Shown one piece after another: positions 10,411 to 20,559 of a DNA stretch of 64,000 nucleotides. The position numbers and the translations under genes are program-made. The notes under the pieces were generated by a model, which was not told where the DNA came from, did not search any database, and was given only the letters and a program-made list of their open reading frames with translations. Source of the stretch: Linum tenue. Lineage: Eukaryota; Streptophyta; Magnoliopsida; Malpighiales; Linaceae. The DNA lies in contig CAMGYJ010000011.1 in NCBI GenBank assembly GCA_946122785.1, positions 57,400,449 to 57,464,448 of the forward strand, written 5' to 3'. The stretch's first letter is position 1. Every line of letters begins with the position of its first letter.

Positions 10411-11482
10411 GGAGTCAGAGGAAGAAGGAATAAGGGAAGGTGAAGATGGAGGAAAGAGAGATTGTAGGTGTAAGAAAAAGTGATCGTGGGGGTTGAGTGT
10501 GGAGACGTGTGATGGAGACGGTTGAGTTTGGAATGTCAAGAGTTAGAAGATTTGGGAAGATATGTAGTAATGATGATGTTAACTCGTGTAGGTTAAACTA
10601 GGGTAAGTAATGCTAGTTAAACTAGGGTTGGCGCTGATACCGCAGGAGAAAACTAATGGGCTCGCACGTTCCAGAACCTAAATTTCAGGAAACCTAAATT
10701 TCACCGAGAGATATAAGGTTCGAGAAAATCACAATAACGCTAAGACAAGATGACAAAGCACTAGTGACATGAACCCTAGGGTTAGCAAACCTCTTTCAAG
10801 GGTTCTTTTGCAAATGAAAAGTTTGATGAACACAATAATAGACATGGTCGCCGTAATCGTGTTAGAAAGAGATAGGCGAGGGGAAATACAATGGCGAAGA
10901 AGAAACAAGACAAAATTTTTTTGGGAAATTCAATCTACATCGAATGTGGATGCAAGTAATTGGGATTCAAAAAGATGATTAAGTTGGGGAGTTCAAATTG
11001 GATGGGGAGCTTCTCTTGGAACTGTGAAGGGGCGTCCCTCCAAGACGAGAGAGGGATCGTGTAATTGGTTAGGGAGACTGGAAATTGGTTAGGGCGGCAG
11101 TGGGTCTACCCAATTGGGTCATATAATTTAATCGGGCCCGTTAGTTGGACTAGGATGAAAACAAACATAACGCGGCAGGAGGCTTTTTGTAATTTGTTTA
11201 GTTATTTAGTGGCGCAGTTAGGTTTAACAAACGTGAGCCGTGGAGATTGAAAATGAATGGTTAAGATCGGCCAAGGTACCCGTACCCGGAATTTTCCCTG
11301 GGCACCGTAGAAGTCACCATAGAATTTTCCCTGGGCGCCGTAGAATTTTCCCTGGTTAAGACTGGCGTACGTCAGACGTATACTATACGTCAGGTACTAC
11401 TAGTGAGATATCTCTATCTAGACCATGAATTAAATCGAGTTTGGGGTGTGATACTATACCCTAACCTCTATATATATATATA
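10411..11482. other. No gene recognised
   Basis: Degenerate sequence. The phrase GAATTTTCCCTGG occurs three times within 11290-11354, a small local repeat. The open frame at 10769-10978 has no recognisable domain. Confidence 0.5.
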
Positions 11483-12075
11483 TAGTGAAAGTAGTTAGAC
11501 CTAAAAATATCTAGATATACTTTAGATTTTGAAAGAGAGAAAAGTTTTATTGGTGGAGAATTTCAACGCCTACCAATAATTGTTGCTGGGTACTTAAAGT
11601 AGTTTAAGACTCACATAGTTTTATTGATTTATATTGAATCCCGCTAATTGTTGCTAGGTACTTAAAGTATTTTATTAAGACTCACAAAGTATTATTGATT
11701 TATATGGACTCCTGGGGAAGAAATATAGGGTGCTAAATTTTTAGGTTAGTACCATACAAACTAAATTTCTAAACTGTTAAGACCTAGTTAGATCTAATGG
11801 TTACGAATAAAGAAAATAAATGTTATTTTGATGTACTGGCATATTTATTGGGGATTTTAGTGGCATACGGTAACGTTCCCTCAACCCACATCTCTCTCCC
11901 TCCTCTCCATCACGTCTCTCTGTCTCTCCATACATAGTAAAACACTTCATTTGCTAAAAACACTAATACCGCTTTTCTTTCAAATTTGTAGTAGTAATTT
12001 GGTGTGTATAGTATTAACTTTATGATTTATACTAGTAGTGGTTTTGATAATTTTTAGAAGAATCAATATTTTTTC
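11483..12075 (+). repeat. Dispersed repeat family R1, copy A
   Basis: It starts near a TATATATATATA tract and contains two related halves, each with TTGTTGCT(G/A)GGTACTTAAAGT and GACTCACA(A/T)AGT (about 11581-11620 and 11649-11700). It then runs through TCTAATGGTTAC and a pyrimidine-rich block of TCTCTCC type. Related sequence lies on the minus strand at 49490-49722 and at 54455-54628 plus 57089-57245. It is non-coding; the family is unassigned and terminal motifs are not clear enough to call it a Helitron or MITE. Confidence 0.75.
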
Positions 12076-12477
12076 TCTGGTAATTAGGCATCCATTAAAG
12101 CTCCCTTCGACCAAAGTGGTCAAGACGTTCCAAAATACAAGGAAAAAAGTCCACAAGCAGCAACTACATAAGCTGACTACTACCTTAAAGAAATTCCCTC
12201 AAATGAGATACTGACTGCATTTCTACCCTAAACAAATCATTTCCAAAGAGAAAAAAAGTAACACATCCCTCTTAAATTGGGAAAAGAGTTGCTGCCATGG
12301 TCTGCTTGCTCCTCCAAAGAGTCTACTACATCTCTCCTTCCAGACAAGGCTCACATACCAGCTTCAAAGCACAGTGAAACGCCTACCTCGAGCACCACCA
12401 CTTATAGTCACCTGACACTGTCTGAAGAAAACTGCTCCATTCCCTCGGCCAAGCTATGCCATCCCTGACAAACATTT
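12076..12477. other. Unassigned sequence left of the Tat element
   Basis: No domain is readable. It may include part of the decayed 5' gag of the Tat element, whose recognisable reading begins about 12478. No LTR similar to 23388-24100 is seen here. Confidence 0.35.
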
Positions 12478-13248
12478 ATCCCCGCAGCTCCGCGAGGGCG
12501 TTCACTAGACAGGCGCCTACAAAACACTTACACACCACTCAATGATTCGGTGAAAAACTTGTTTCACGTGCTCCGCGAGAAGGGTTACAAAATCAACTGG
12601 CCCGCGCCCGTGAGGGCCTTACCACATATGCACGACCCAAGCAAACGTTGCGACTTTCACAGGGAGACGGGTCACTTGACGGAGGATTGCAGGGAGCTAT
12701 GGTAGGAAATTGAAGCCCTCATTCGAAGAGGACTATTGACCGAGTTCATCCGCGGAACGAAAGAACAGAAAGAGCAGCCCAGAAATCCGCCACCACCCCC
12801 GCAACCCGATTACAACAAGGCCACCGGCCCGTACGTAGTGCAGAAGGAAATAGGGGTGGTAACAGTAGAGGGAGACCGCCCAAAGAAAAAAACCAAACGC
12901 GAGCGAGCGATGGAATGCGCGACAGCTGCGGTACAGCCAAAGTGTAACCTAAGCTTCCACGACGCCGAATTCCCACAAGGGATCCCGTCAGAAGACCCAC
13001 TCACCATCACCGCACTGGTGGCCGCCGGCAAAATTCACCGCCTACTGATAGACGGGGGCAGCGCGGCAGACATCCTCTTCAAAAGCACCGTCGACCAAAT
13101 GGACAACGACCAGCGGCTAATCAAGCGCGCACAAGGGAACTTGGTTGGATTCTCAGGAACGAGGGTTCCAGTGATTGGCGTGGTCACTCTTCCGGTTGTA
13201 ATCGGAGACGAAGAGCCGCGAGTCTCAAAGCAGGTCGAGTTCACCTAA
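12478..13248 (+). pseudogene. Tat gag C-terminus and aspartic protease
   Basis: One frame carries the end of gag, with a knuckle-like RCDFHRETGHLTEDC (about 12637-12684). An in-frame TAG follows at 12703-12705, then a Pro/Lys-rich linker and a retropepsin-type protease: FHDAEFPQGIPSEDPLTI leading to LLIDGGSAADILF, where DGGS replaces the usual D(S/T)G and is typical of this lineage. Gag packages the RNA and the protease matures the polyprotein. The frame stops at 13246-13248; related sequence continues to the CACTA insertion at 13541. The true gag start is missing. Confidence 0.8.
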
Positions 13249-13860
13249 GTCGACTGCAACTCGCCTCACAATGGCATCTTTGCTCGACCATTCCTCGCCA
13301 AGTTCATGGCCCTCTCATCGACGTGCCACCAGAAACTCAAATTCCCCACCAAGACAGGAACCGGAGAAGCACGCGGGATGCCATGGGGAGTGCCAAAAGG
13401 AGAAGGAGAGGTCCGCCAGACCAATATCGTCGACACAAGGGCAGATGATTCACGTCCAGAATCCATGGATTCTGATTTTGAAGTCGCGCTCGACCCCACA
13501 GAACCAGCGGAAAAGGTTCGCATCTCAACCAACGTCTACACACTACAAGAAATTTGACCTTAAGTGACAAATTAATTTTGTTGTCATAAAATATTTGTCA
13601 TATTAGGCACCTAAATATGACAAAAAAAAGACTTGTCACATTTAATTGACTATATGTGACAAAAGTTATATTTGTCATTCAAAGTTGTCATAATAGAGTT
13701 ACATTGTGGCAAAGTTTTTGTTGTCATTATAATTTTGTCACTATATGTCTTATTTACCGCGCAAATACTGCTACAGAATGGCAAAACACCCCGTCACCTT
13801 ATGGTTTGTCACATTATGTTCAAGAAATCCTAAGATATGATAATATAATTTGTCATAATA

Positions 13861-14939
13861 TGGCGTGCAAAATGAAATAAACTTTTTCATTAATATATTT
13901 TTTTAGAATTTCTATTTTTCGTCCAGAATTCCATTCGGCGGGACTATTATTCCCCTTCCCTCCAAGTCGAAAAAAAACCCTAACCTGCCTCTCTAACCCT
14001 TTAGCTCCAAGAACAGAAACCCCAATTCCATCTCCACTGCGAATTGAAAATTCGAAACCCCTCTCCCCACATCCTCTTCAGCGATTCGTCTGGGTACGTT
14101 CTCCTCCCCGCGAATCGATTGTCCGGTAAGTCTCGTTCTTCTCCTCGCCCTAGACTCCTTTTCCTCTGCGATTTTGGTTTTGATTTGCATGGTGGATACC
14201 TAATTCCGATAAAAGCAGAGTTGGGTTCCTCATGTTTCTTCTTCTATCTATGTCGTTCATAGGCGCTCTTGCACAGGGGGTAGGGCTTTCCCTCTGAATC
14301 AACAGTCTCCGATTAACCAAGTTGCCCTCCTTTGCTTCGACGGCCTGCCTTCCCTGCCGCGAGTTCCCTCCGTCGATAAACCGAGTAAGTTTCGCCATCG
14401 ATTTTGTGTAAGCCCAGTGTATGGATTGGCTTACATAGATAGCTGTTAGGAAATTTTTGTAGCTGGCACGCGAGATGAGTTAATTTGATGCAATTGATTT
14501 GGATGAAGGCGACATTTGTGAAAAGTGGTTTTTTTATGGGGATGGTTGTTGTTTCTGAATCGCCAATGTGCCATGCTGTTTGGGTTTAACTAAGATGACT
14601 GAAACATGATTGAAAAGATTAGTCCTTCTGATGATAACCTCAGCTACCCAGATGTTGAATTAGTAATTCTGATGACTTCCCTTGATCTGGTTGATTCTGA
14701 AACGCGTATGATTTGAAGCAGCATGCTGTTTGGGTTTAACTAAGATGACTATCTCTCTGGTGTACTGTTTATCTCCTTTCTAAGTTCAAAAAAGCATAAT
14801 TTGTTTACTAGATTTGAGCTACTTTGAACTGATTTCAAAGTTTAATGCTACATGCAGGTTATTTGTCTCTTTGGTCGATTACAACCTGTTGCGGCAAGTT
14901 ACAGACTGCAATCAAAGGTCGGTTATACCTTAACGCGTA
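13861..14939 (+). other. CACTA internal non-coding leader
   Basis: Between the left subterminal repeats and the first transposase codon lies GC-balanced sequence resembling an untranslated leader. It includes a direct repeat around CATGCTGTTTGGGTTTAACT (14571 and 14722). No ORF of note is present. Confidence 0.5.
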
Positions 14940-15928
14940 ATGAGTCGTGAGTGGATAATGCTCAAAGATCATTGGTGTGCTGATTATGAGTTTTGTGTAA
15001 ATGAGTTCATGGAAGTTGCTTCTAAGCATGTTGATGCAATTGGTAGGGTTAGATGTCCGTGCAAGAACTGCAATAATCTCTACTTTAAGACATTAGTCCA
15101 GGTGCGGGGAGACATATTTAAGCATGGCATGGTCAAGACATATAAAATGTGGGTCCATCATGGTGAGTCTTATGGTGTTAGTAGTAACGGTGAAAACCCA
15201 CCGACTGAGTCTGACGATGTTCATAATGAAGAGAGTGGTTTACAGACCGACATGTCTGAAATGTTGGGCGAATGAGTGTCTAAGAACCGCTGAACCTTCC
15301 CACAGTCCTAATAATAATGGTGCATTGGCAAGGCTCCTCAAAGATGCCAATTGCCCTCTTTACCCTGATTGCAAAAAAAATTCAAAACTGTCCTATGTTA
15401 TGAAAATGATGAACATCAAGATACAGACAAACAGTAGTGATAAAGCATTCAACCAATATCTTGAATTAATCAAGGAAGGTTTACCGAATAGGGAAACACT
15501 TCCCACTTCGTTCTATGAGGTGAAGAAATATATGCGTGATCTTGGATTTGGTTACACCATCATCGATGCATGTCCCAATAACTGTGTTCTGTATAGGGGG
15601 CACCTTGAAGCTGCTCGAGAATGTCCAAAAGAAGCATGGACCTAAAGAAGCAGTGAGGAAGTCGGCAAGAGAAGTTCAGCTGGAAGCAGAACTGGCAGCA
15701 TCAAAGGCAGAGGCGGAAAGTAAGACCAAGGAGTTGGAGGCCAAGCTGGTAGAGCAGGATGAGAAAATTAAAGCTCGGGATGAGGAGATTGAAAAACATA
15801 AAGTAGAGCTTGATCTGCAACATGAACATTTGGCTAACCAAGGGGAAAAGATGGAACAAATGCGCTTGGCACAAGAGAAGATGCAAAAGAGTATGGAAAC
15901 CGTCCTCGCCAAACTCAGCAGGAAATGA
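14940..15928 (+). pseudogene. CACTA transposase remnant: TNP2 N-terminus joined to a coiled-coil tail
   Basis: The first frame (14940-15275) is the transposase-associated domain, with REWIM, VRCPCKNCNN, DIFKHGMVKTYKMWVHHGES. A frame change near 15270 leads into the start of the TNP2-type transposase (NGALARLLKDANCPLYPDC, YTIIDACPNNCVLYRG). At about 15625, just after the block RECPK where the catalytic region should continue, the sequence changes to a highly charged coiled coil (about 15640-15928, rich in EAE, KEL and EKI steps) ending in a stop. I infer an internal deletion that removed the DDE catalytic core and fused the N-terminus to the tail of a downstream TNPA/Transposase_24-like ORF. 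The product could not transpose anything itself but could still bind DNA or partners. Confidence 0.75.
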
Positions 15929-16838
15929 TTGCACCAGGTACATACCTATTATTGAATGCATGAATTTCATCTATAGAACTTAGTCAATATGTTAGGAACA
16001 ATTATGCACGAATGTGAAGTCTCAATCTAGCTTCTTCTCAAATTGCAAGTGTAGGTGTGGACGCATCCCTGCACGACCGTGTGTTCATATGACTTGAGGA
16101 GGTTGCGTCTTAGCGAATGTTTTCCTGAACGGATTTATTTATAAGTAGTTGTCGGCTGCAAACCCATTTTGGACAATATGGTTGTGTCGAACAGAATGTA
16201 GGAGTGTGTGATGTGATGCAGGAATACTATCTATTTTGCGTCTTTGTAAGCTGTGAGCTAGGACCCTGAATATTCAGCGTTTACTAAATGAATGTGACTG
16301 TCGGCTTGTTTTATGACAATGTTCCATTATCAGTTTATGTTTTAAATATGACAAACAATTCAGTATCCTGACGTATATATTGTCAGGTAAATGGTATTAC
16401 GACAAAGCAGATCCATATTATGACAAACTGGACCGTCACTGAATACATAAAATATGACAAAATTATTTTATCATATGTTATTTCTAAGGGCACGTGCCCT
16501 ACAGCTTAAAGTGACGAATGTGAATGACAAACAGTTCCCTCATAATATCTCGTTTAGTCAGTTGGTTGTATTAAAGTGTGACAAAATAAACAGTCTAATG
16601 TGACAAGATCTTTCGTCATGGTAGGACAACATATTATGACAACGATATATTGTCAAGTTGTCCGAACAATATTATGACAACCGAAAAATTAAACTTTGTC
16701 ACATTAGACCTAATACGACGGAGCAAAGCTAATAAAGCCTTTTTGTCATAACACTTGTCACATTAGACAAAAAGTGACAAAATGGCACACTAAAATGACA
16801 AATTGGGTGCGTCACAAAATAACTAATTTCTTGTAGTG

Positions 16839-18800
16839 ACAGTGACGTGATTGAGCTGCTGATAGCGCTCCTAAAGGAGTATAAGGAGTTGTTCGCTTGG
16901 TGCACTGAGGACATGCCGGGGGTACCAAGGCAAATGGCCCAACATTGCCTCGCTGTTCCCACAAACGCGGGACCAAGACAGCAAGCGCGATGAAGCTTCA
17001 CGGGAGATAAACTGAAAGCCATAGAAGAAGAAGTCGCGCGACTACTTGCCGCAGGGTTGATACAAGAAGTGAAATACCCGAAGTGGTTGGCCAATGTGGT
17101 CTTGGTAAAAAAGTCCTCCGGGGCCTGGCGGATGTGCGTCGACTATACAACGATCAACAAGGTGTGCCCAGGGGATCCTTACCCATGACCGCACATTGAT
17201 CAATTGATTGACGCCACTTCCGACCACGAGACACTGTCTTTCCTAGACATGTTTTCAGGATACCACCAAATCCCAATGTCCTGAGAAGATGAGGAAAAAA
17301 CGGCTTTCATGATGCCATTCCGAAACTTTTGCTTCGTCGGGATGCCATTTGGATTGAAGAACGCTGGCGCCACCTACCAAAGAATGATCGACTCGGTGTT
17401 CTCACAACAGATAGGGCGGAATATCGAAGCATACGTGGATGACCTCATCGTCAAAACCAAAATGGGCAACTCCCATTTGGAAGACTTGCGCGAGACTTTT
17501 GAAGCGCTCTGCAAACACAGCCTCCGCTTAAACCCCTTGAAGTGTGTATTTGGAGTGGAAGCAGGAAAATTTCTGGCGTTTATGATCACCAAGCGTGGCA
17601 TCGAAGTCGATCCAAAGCAGATCACGGCCGTCCAACAGCTGCGGGTGCCGAAGAGCGCGGTGGAGATACAATCCTTGAACGGCAAGATAGCGGCCCTGGG
17701 AAGATTCATACCAAGATCAGCCGACAAGTGCACCCCTTTCTTTAAAATGCTCAAAAGCGACACGCGATTCGCATGGTCCAAGGAGTGAAGCCTCCTTCCA
17801 GGAACTCAAATCATACCTTGTATCCCCCCCTGTACTGACCGTCGGTAAGCTTAATGAAAAACTTTTTCTGTACCTTGTTATGTCAACAAGAGCTGTGAGC
17901 GCGGTGCTAATATCCAGGAGAGACAACCAGACTGAGCGGCCCGTGTATTACATGTTGCGAACTCTGGTTAGCACGGAAACTAGGTATTCCCCGATTGAGA
18001 AAGCCGTCTTGGCACTGGTGAGCGCGTCGCAAAAACTACGCCCCTATTTCCAAGCACATTCTATCACCGTCCGGACCAACCTTCCACTAAAAATGATATT
18101 GACATCGATGGAAGTTTCCGGGCGGATGGTTAAATGGGCGGTCGAGTTGTCAGAGTACGACATCCAATACGCTCCAAGACCAGCAATAAAAGCGCAGATA
18201 CTAGCAGACTTCATCGCCGAAGGAGTCACTCTCGATACAACACCAGAAGGAGTATGGGAGGTGTACGTGGACGGCGCGACAAGCAAACATGGGGCCGGAG
18301 CGAGTGTCGTCGTGCGCACCCCAACAGGCGTCGTCCACGAAATAGCAATCCGATTCAGAGTGCTGAAAATAAACAACGCAGCCGAGTACGAGGCCATATT
18401 GGCGGGAATGACGGCCGCCAACGACCTGGGCGCAAGAACGATCAGGGTGCTATCCGATACTTCACTGGCGGTCAACCAACTGAACAGGATCTTCGACGCA
18501 AAAGATGACACGCTCGCGCAGTACATGGAGCGTGTCAAACAACGAGCAAGTACCTTTGAAGCGGTGACCTATGTGCAAATACCAAGGGAGGAAAACATGC
18601 ACGCGGACGCACTATCCAAACTGGCAACCGCCACCGACTTTGAATCATCGCGCCTAGTCTCGGTTCAAAAAGAGGAAGAGGAAAGCCACCGGTACATCAT
18701 GGTCAACACCATGAAAATAGTGCAGGAAGAAGACTGGAGAGCCCCGATCATAAGATACTTAGAAGACGGCGTGGTGCTAGAAGACACTAAAGAGGCATGA
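16839..18800 (+). pseudogene. Tat reverse transcriptase, RNase H and second (archaeal-type) RNase H
   Basis: The RT frame runs from the CACTA edge through LFAWCTEDMPG, LVKKSSGAWRMCVDY, FVGMPFGLKNAGATYQRM and the catalytic YVDDLIVKTK (about 17432-17461). It contains in-frame TGA codons at 16991, 17186 and 17282. A one-base frame change near 17785 leads into the RNase H region with ETRYSPIEKAVLAL and a connector ending ILADFIAEG. A second RNase H follows: WEVYVDGATSKHGAGASVV, NNAAEYEAILAGM, VLSDTSLAVNQL and ENMHADALSKLA, with the expected acidic residues present. The segment 17880-18800 is uninterrupted. RT copies the element RNA and RNase H removes the template. The duplicated RNase H places the element in the Tat lineage. 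Confidence 0.85.
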
Positions 18801-19966
18801 ACCCTAAGGCAGAAAGCGGCCCGCTGCTCGCTCATTGGTGGGGAGCCATACCGCGATCATACTCTGGCGTGTACTTAAAATGCATTGGGCAAGAGGAAGC
18901 GCACACCCTAGTGCGTGACCTACATGAAGGCTCGTGCACAATGCACATAGGGGCGCGTTGTATGGAACAAACTATCTTGCTGTACAGAAACTACTTGCCG
19001 CGAGTCAAAAAAGACACAAAAAATACGCGGACCAATGCCACAAGTGTCAAGTGAACGCGCGCCAGGATCATCTACCGTCGGCCGAGTTTCAAGGCAACCT
19101 GAGCCCATGGCCTTTCGCGCAATGGGGAGTGGATCTCCTGGGCCCCTTCCCAACGACAAAAGGAAAGCGCAAGTACATAATCGTGGCGGTGGACTACTTC
19201 ACCAAATGGATCGAAGCGGAAGCACTAGCCTCGATAACGGCGCAGCAGGTGACCCGTTTCCTAAAAAATAACATCCTTGCGCGATTCGGTGTTCCGAACG
19301 CGCTAGTATTTGACCATGGGAAACAGTTCGATTGCGCGGAGGTGATAGACTTTTGCGACCAAGTGGGAGTCATCGCAAGATTCGCGTTGGTGGCCTATCT
19401 CAAGCCAACGGCCAAGCGGAGTCGACGAACAAAGCAATTCTACACGGCCTATACACCCGCCTTGATGAGGCGAAAGGAAATTGGGCAGACGAACTTCACA
19501 CAGTGCTATGAGCGTACCGCACCACCTTCAAAGTGGCAACAGGCGAAACCCCCTTCGCCATCACATATGGCACAGATCAGTGATCCCCATTGAGACGGCT
19601 GCACCCACCTATCAGATCACGATGTATGACGAGGAGAGTAATGACCAGGTGCGACTACTAGATCTAGAGTTGGCACAAGATCGACGGGAATTGGCAGCCA
19701 TCAGGCTAGCCGCCACAAAGGAACAAGTAGCCAAGTACTACAATACAAAGCTAGTGCCACACAAGCTAACCCTCGGAGACCAAGTACTTAGGCGGAACTT
19801 CCGCCCCGACCCCAGGCATGGAAAACTCGCCTCAACATGGGAAGGTCCATATCTAATCCGCGAGGTTATTGGCGCCAACACATTCAAGCTCAGCGAATTG
19901 GGGGGCATGAAAATTCCAAGGACGTGGAATGCGCAGAACCTCAGGAAATATTGCCGCCCCACTTGA
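18801..19966 (+). pseudogene. Tat integrase, frame-shifted
   Basis: Readable parts are an N-terminal zinc-binding region (CHKCQ near 19048), then the core with FAQWGVDLLGPFPT (first Asp), YIIVAVDYFTKWIEAE, and VFDHGKQF (second Asp, in place of the common SDNG). The conserved SQANGQAE block with the catalytic Glu is reached only after a frame change near 19385. A stop near 19510 separates it from the next part. The C-terminal part (about 19620-19966) includes GDQVLRRNF and GKLASTWEGPYLI, the usual gypsy integrase tail. Integrase inserts the cDNA into host DNA; this copy cannot yield an intact protein. Confidence 0.8.
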
Positions 19967-20017
19967 TGTGTATCTTGTTCACAATATCGCCTTTTGCGCG
20001 AGGAAATATGTGCAAAG

Positions 20018-20412
20018 TTCGACATAACACGAATAGCAATAATAATAAATTATTCGCGCCACCGCGCCACGAGCGCAAAAACTCACAAAGCGTCAATCAT
20101 GAATTATGCGAAAGTTCGACAGAACATGAATAGCAATAATCATGAATTATTCGCGCCACCGCGCCACGAGCGCAAAATCACGCAAAGCTTCAATCATGAA
20201 TTCCGCGAAAGTTCGAGAGAACATGAATAGAAATAATCTTGAATTATTCGCGCCATCGCGCCACGAGCGCAAATACACACAAAGCGTCAATCATGAATTA
20301 CGCGAAATTTCGACAGAACATGAATAGCGATAATCATGAATTATTCGCGCCACCGCGCCACGAGCGCAAAACACACAAAGCGTTAATCATGAATTACGCG
20401 TCACACGAGAGT
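20018..20412 (+). repeat. 97-bp tandem repeat, four copies
   Basis: Each unit carries ATTCGCGCCACCGCGCCACG, then GAGCGCAAA, a CAATCATGAATT block and AAAGTTCGACAGAACATGAA. Copies of the ATTCGCGCC box lie near 20052, 20149, 20246 and 20343. The array sits between integrase and the antisense ORF; such spacer satellites are known in Tat and Ogre elements. Confidence 0.9.
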
Positions 20413-20559
20413 GAAAATAGAAGGGAACCTTTTGGATTTTGATTAACGGGAACAACATTCGCGCACCCAGTGCCGCGACATGACATAGCAAAAAAAAAAA
20501 AATAATAATAGCAAGCAAGTTCACAAAATGATATCGGACTAGCACGACTACATTTAATC

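Larger units (their letters stand above)
13541..16838 (+). mobile_element. CACTA (En/Spm) transposon inserted in the Tat element, internally deleted
   Basis: The left end begins CACTACAAGAAATT at 13541 and the right end finishes AATTTCTTGTAGTG at 16838, a perfect 14-bp inverted pair. The flanking bases are ACA at 13538-13540 and ACA at 16839-16841, the 3-bp target duplication expected for CACTA. Both subterminal zones (13560-13860 and 16310-16820) are full of TGACAA/TTGTCA motifs, the usual transposase-binding repeats. The Tat reading frame resumes right after the element. At 3298 bp it is too short for a complete autonomous copy, and its transposase is truncated. Confidence 0.95.

Noticed and set aside
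15676..15970. Minus-strand Ser/Leu/Cys-rich frames
   Set aside because: Complement of the Glu/Lys coiled coil of the CACTA remnant.
18044..18538. 164-codon minus-strand frame
   Set aside because: Shadow of the second RNase H on the plus strand, which has clear motifs.
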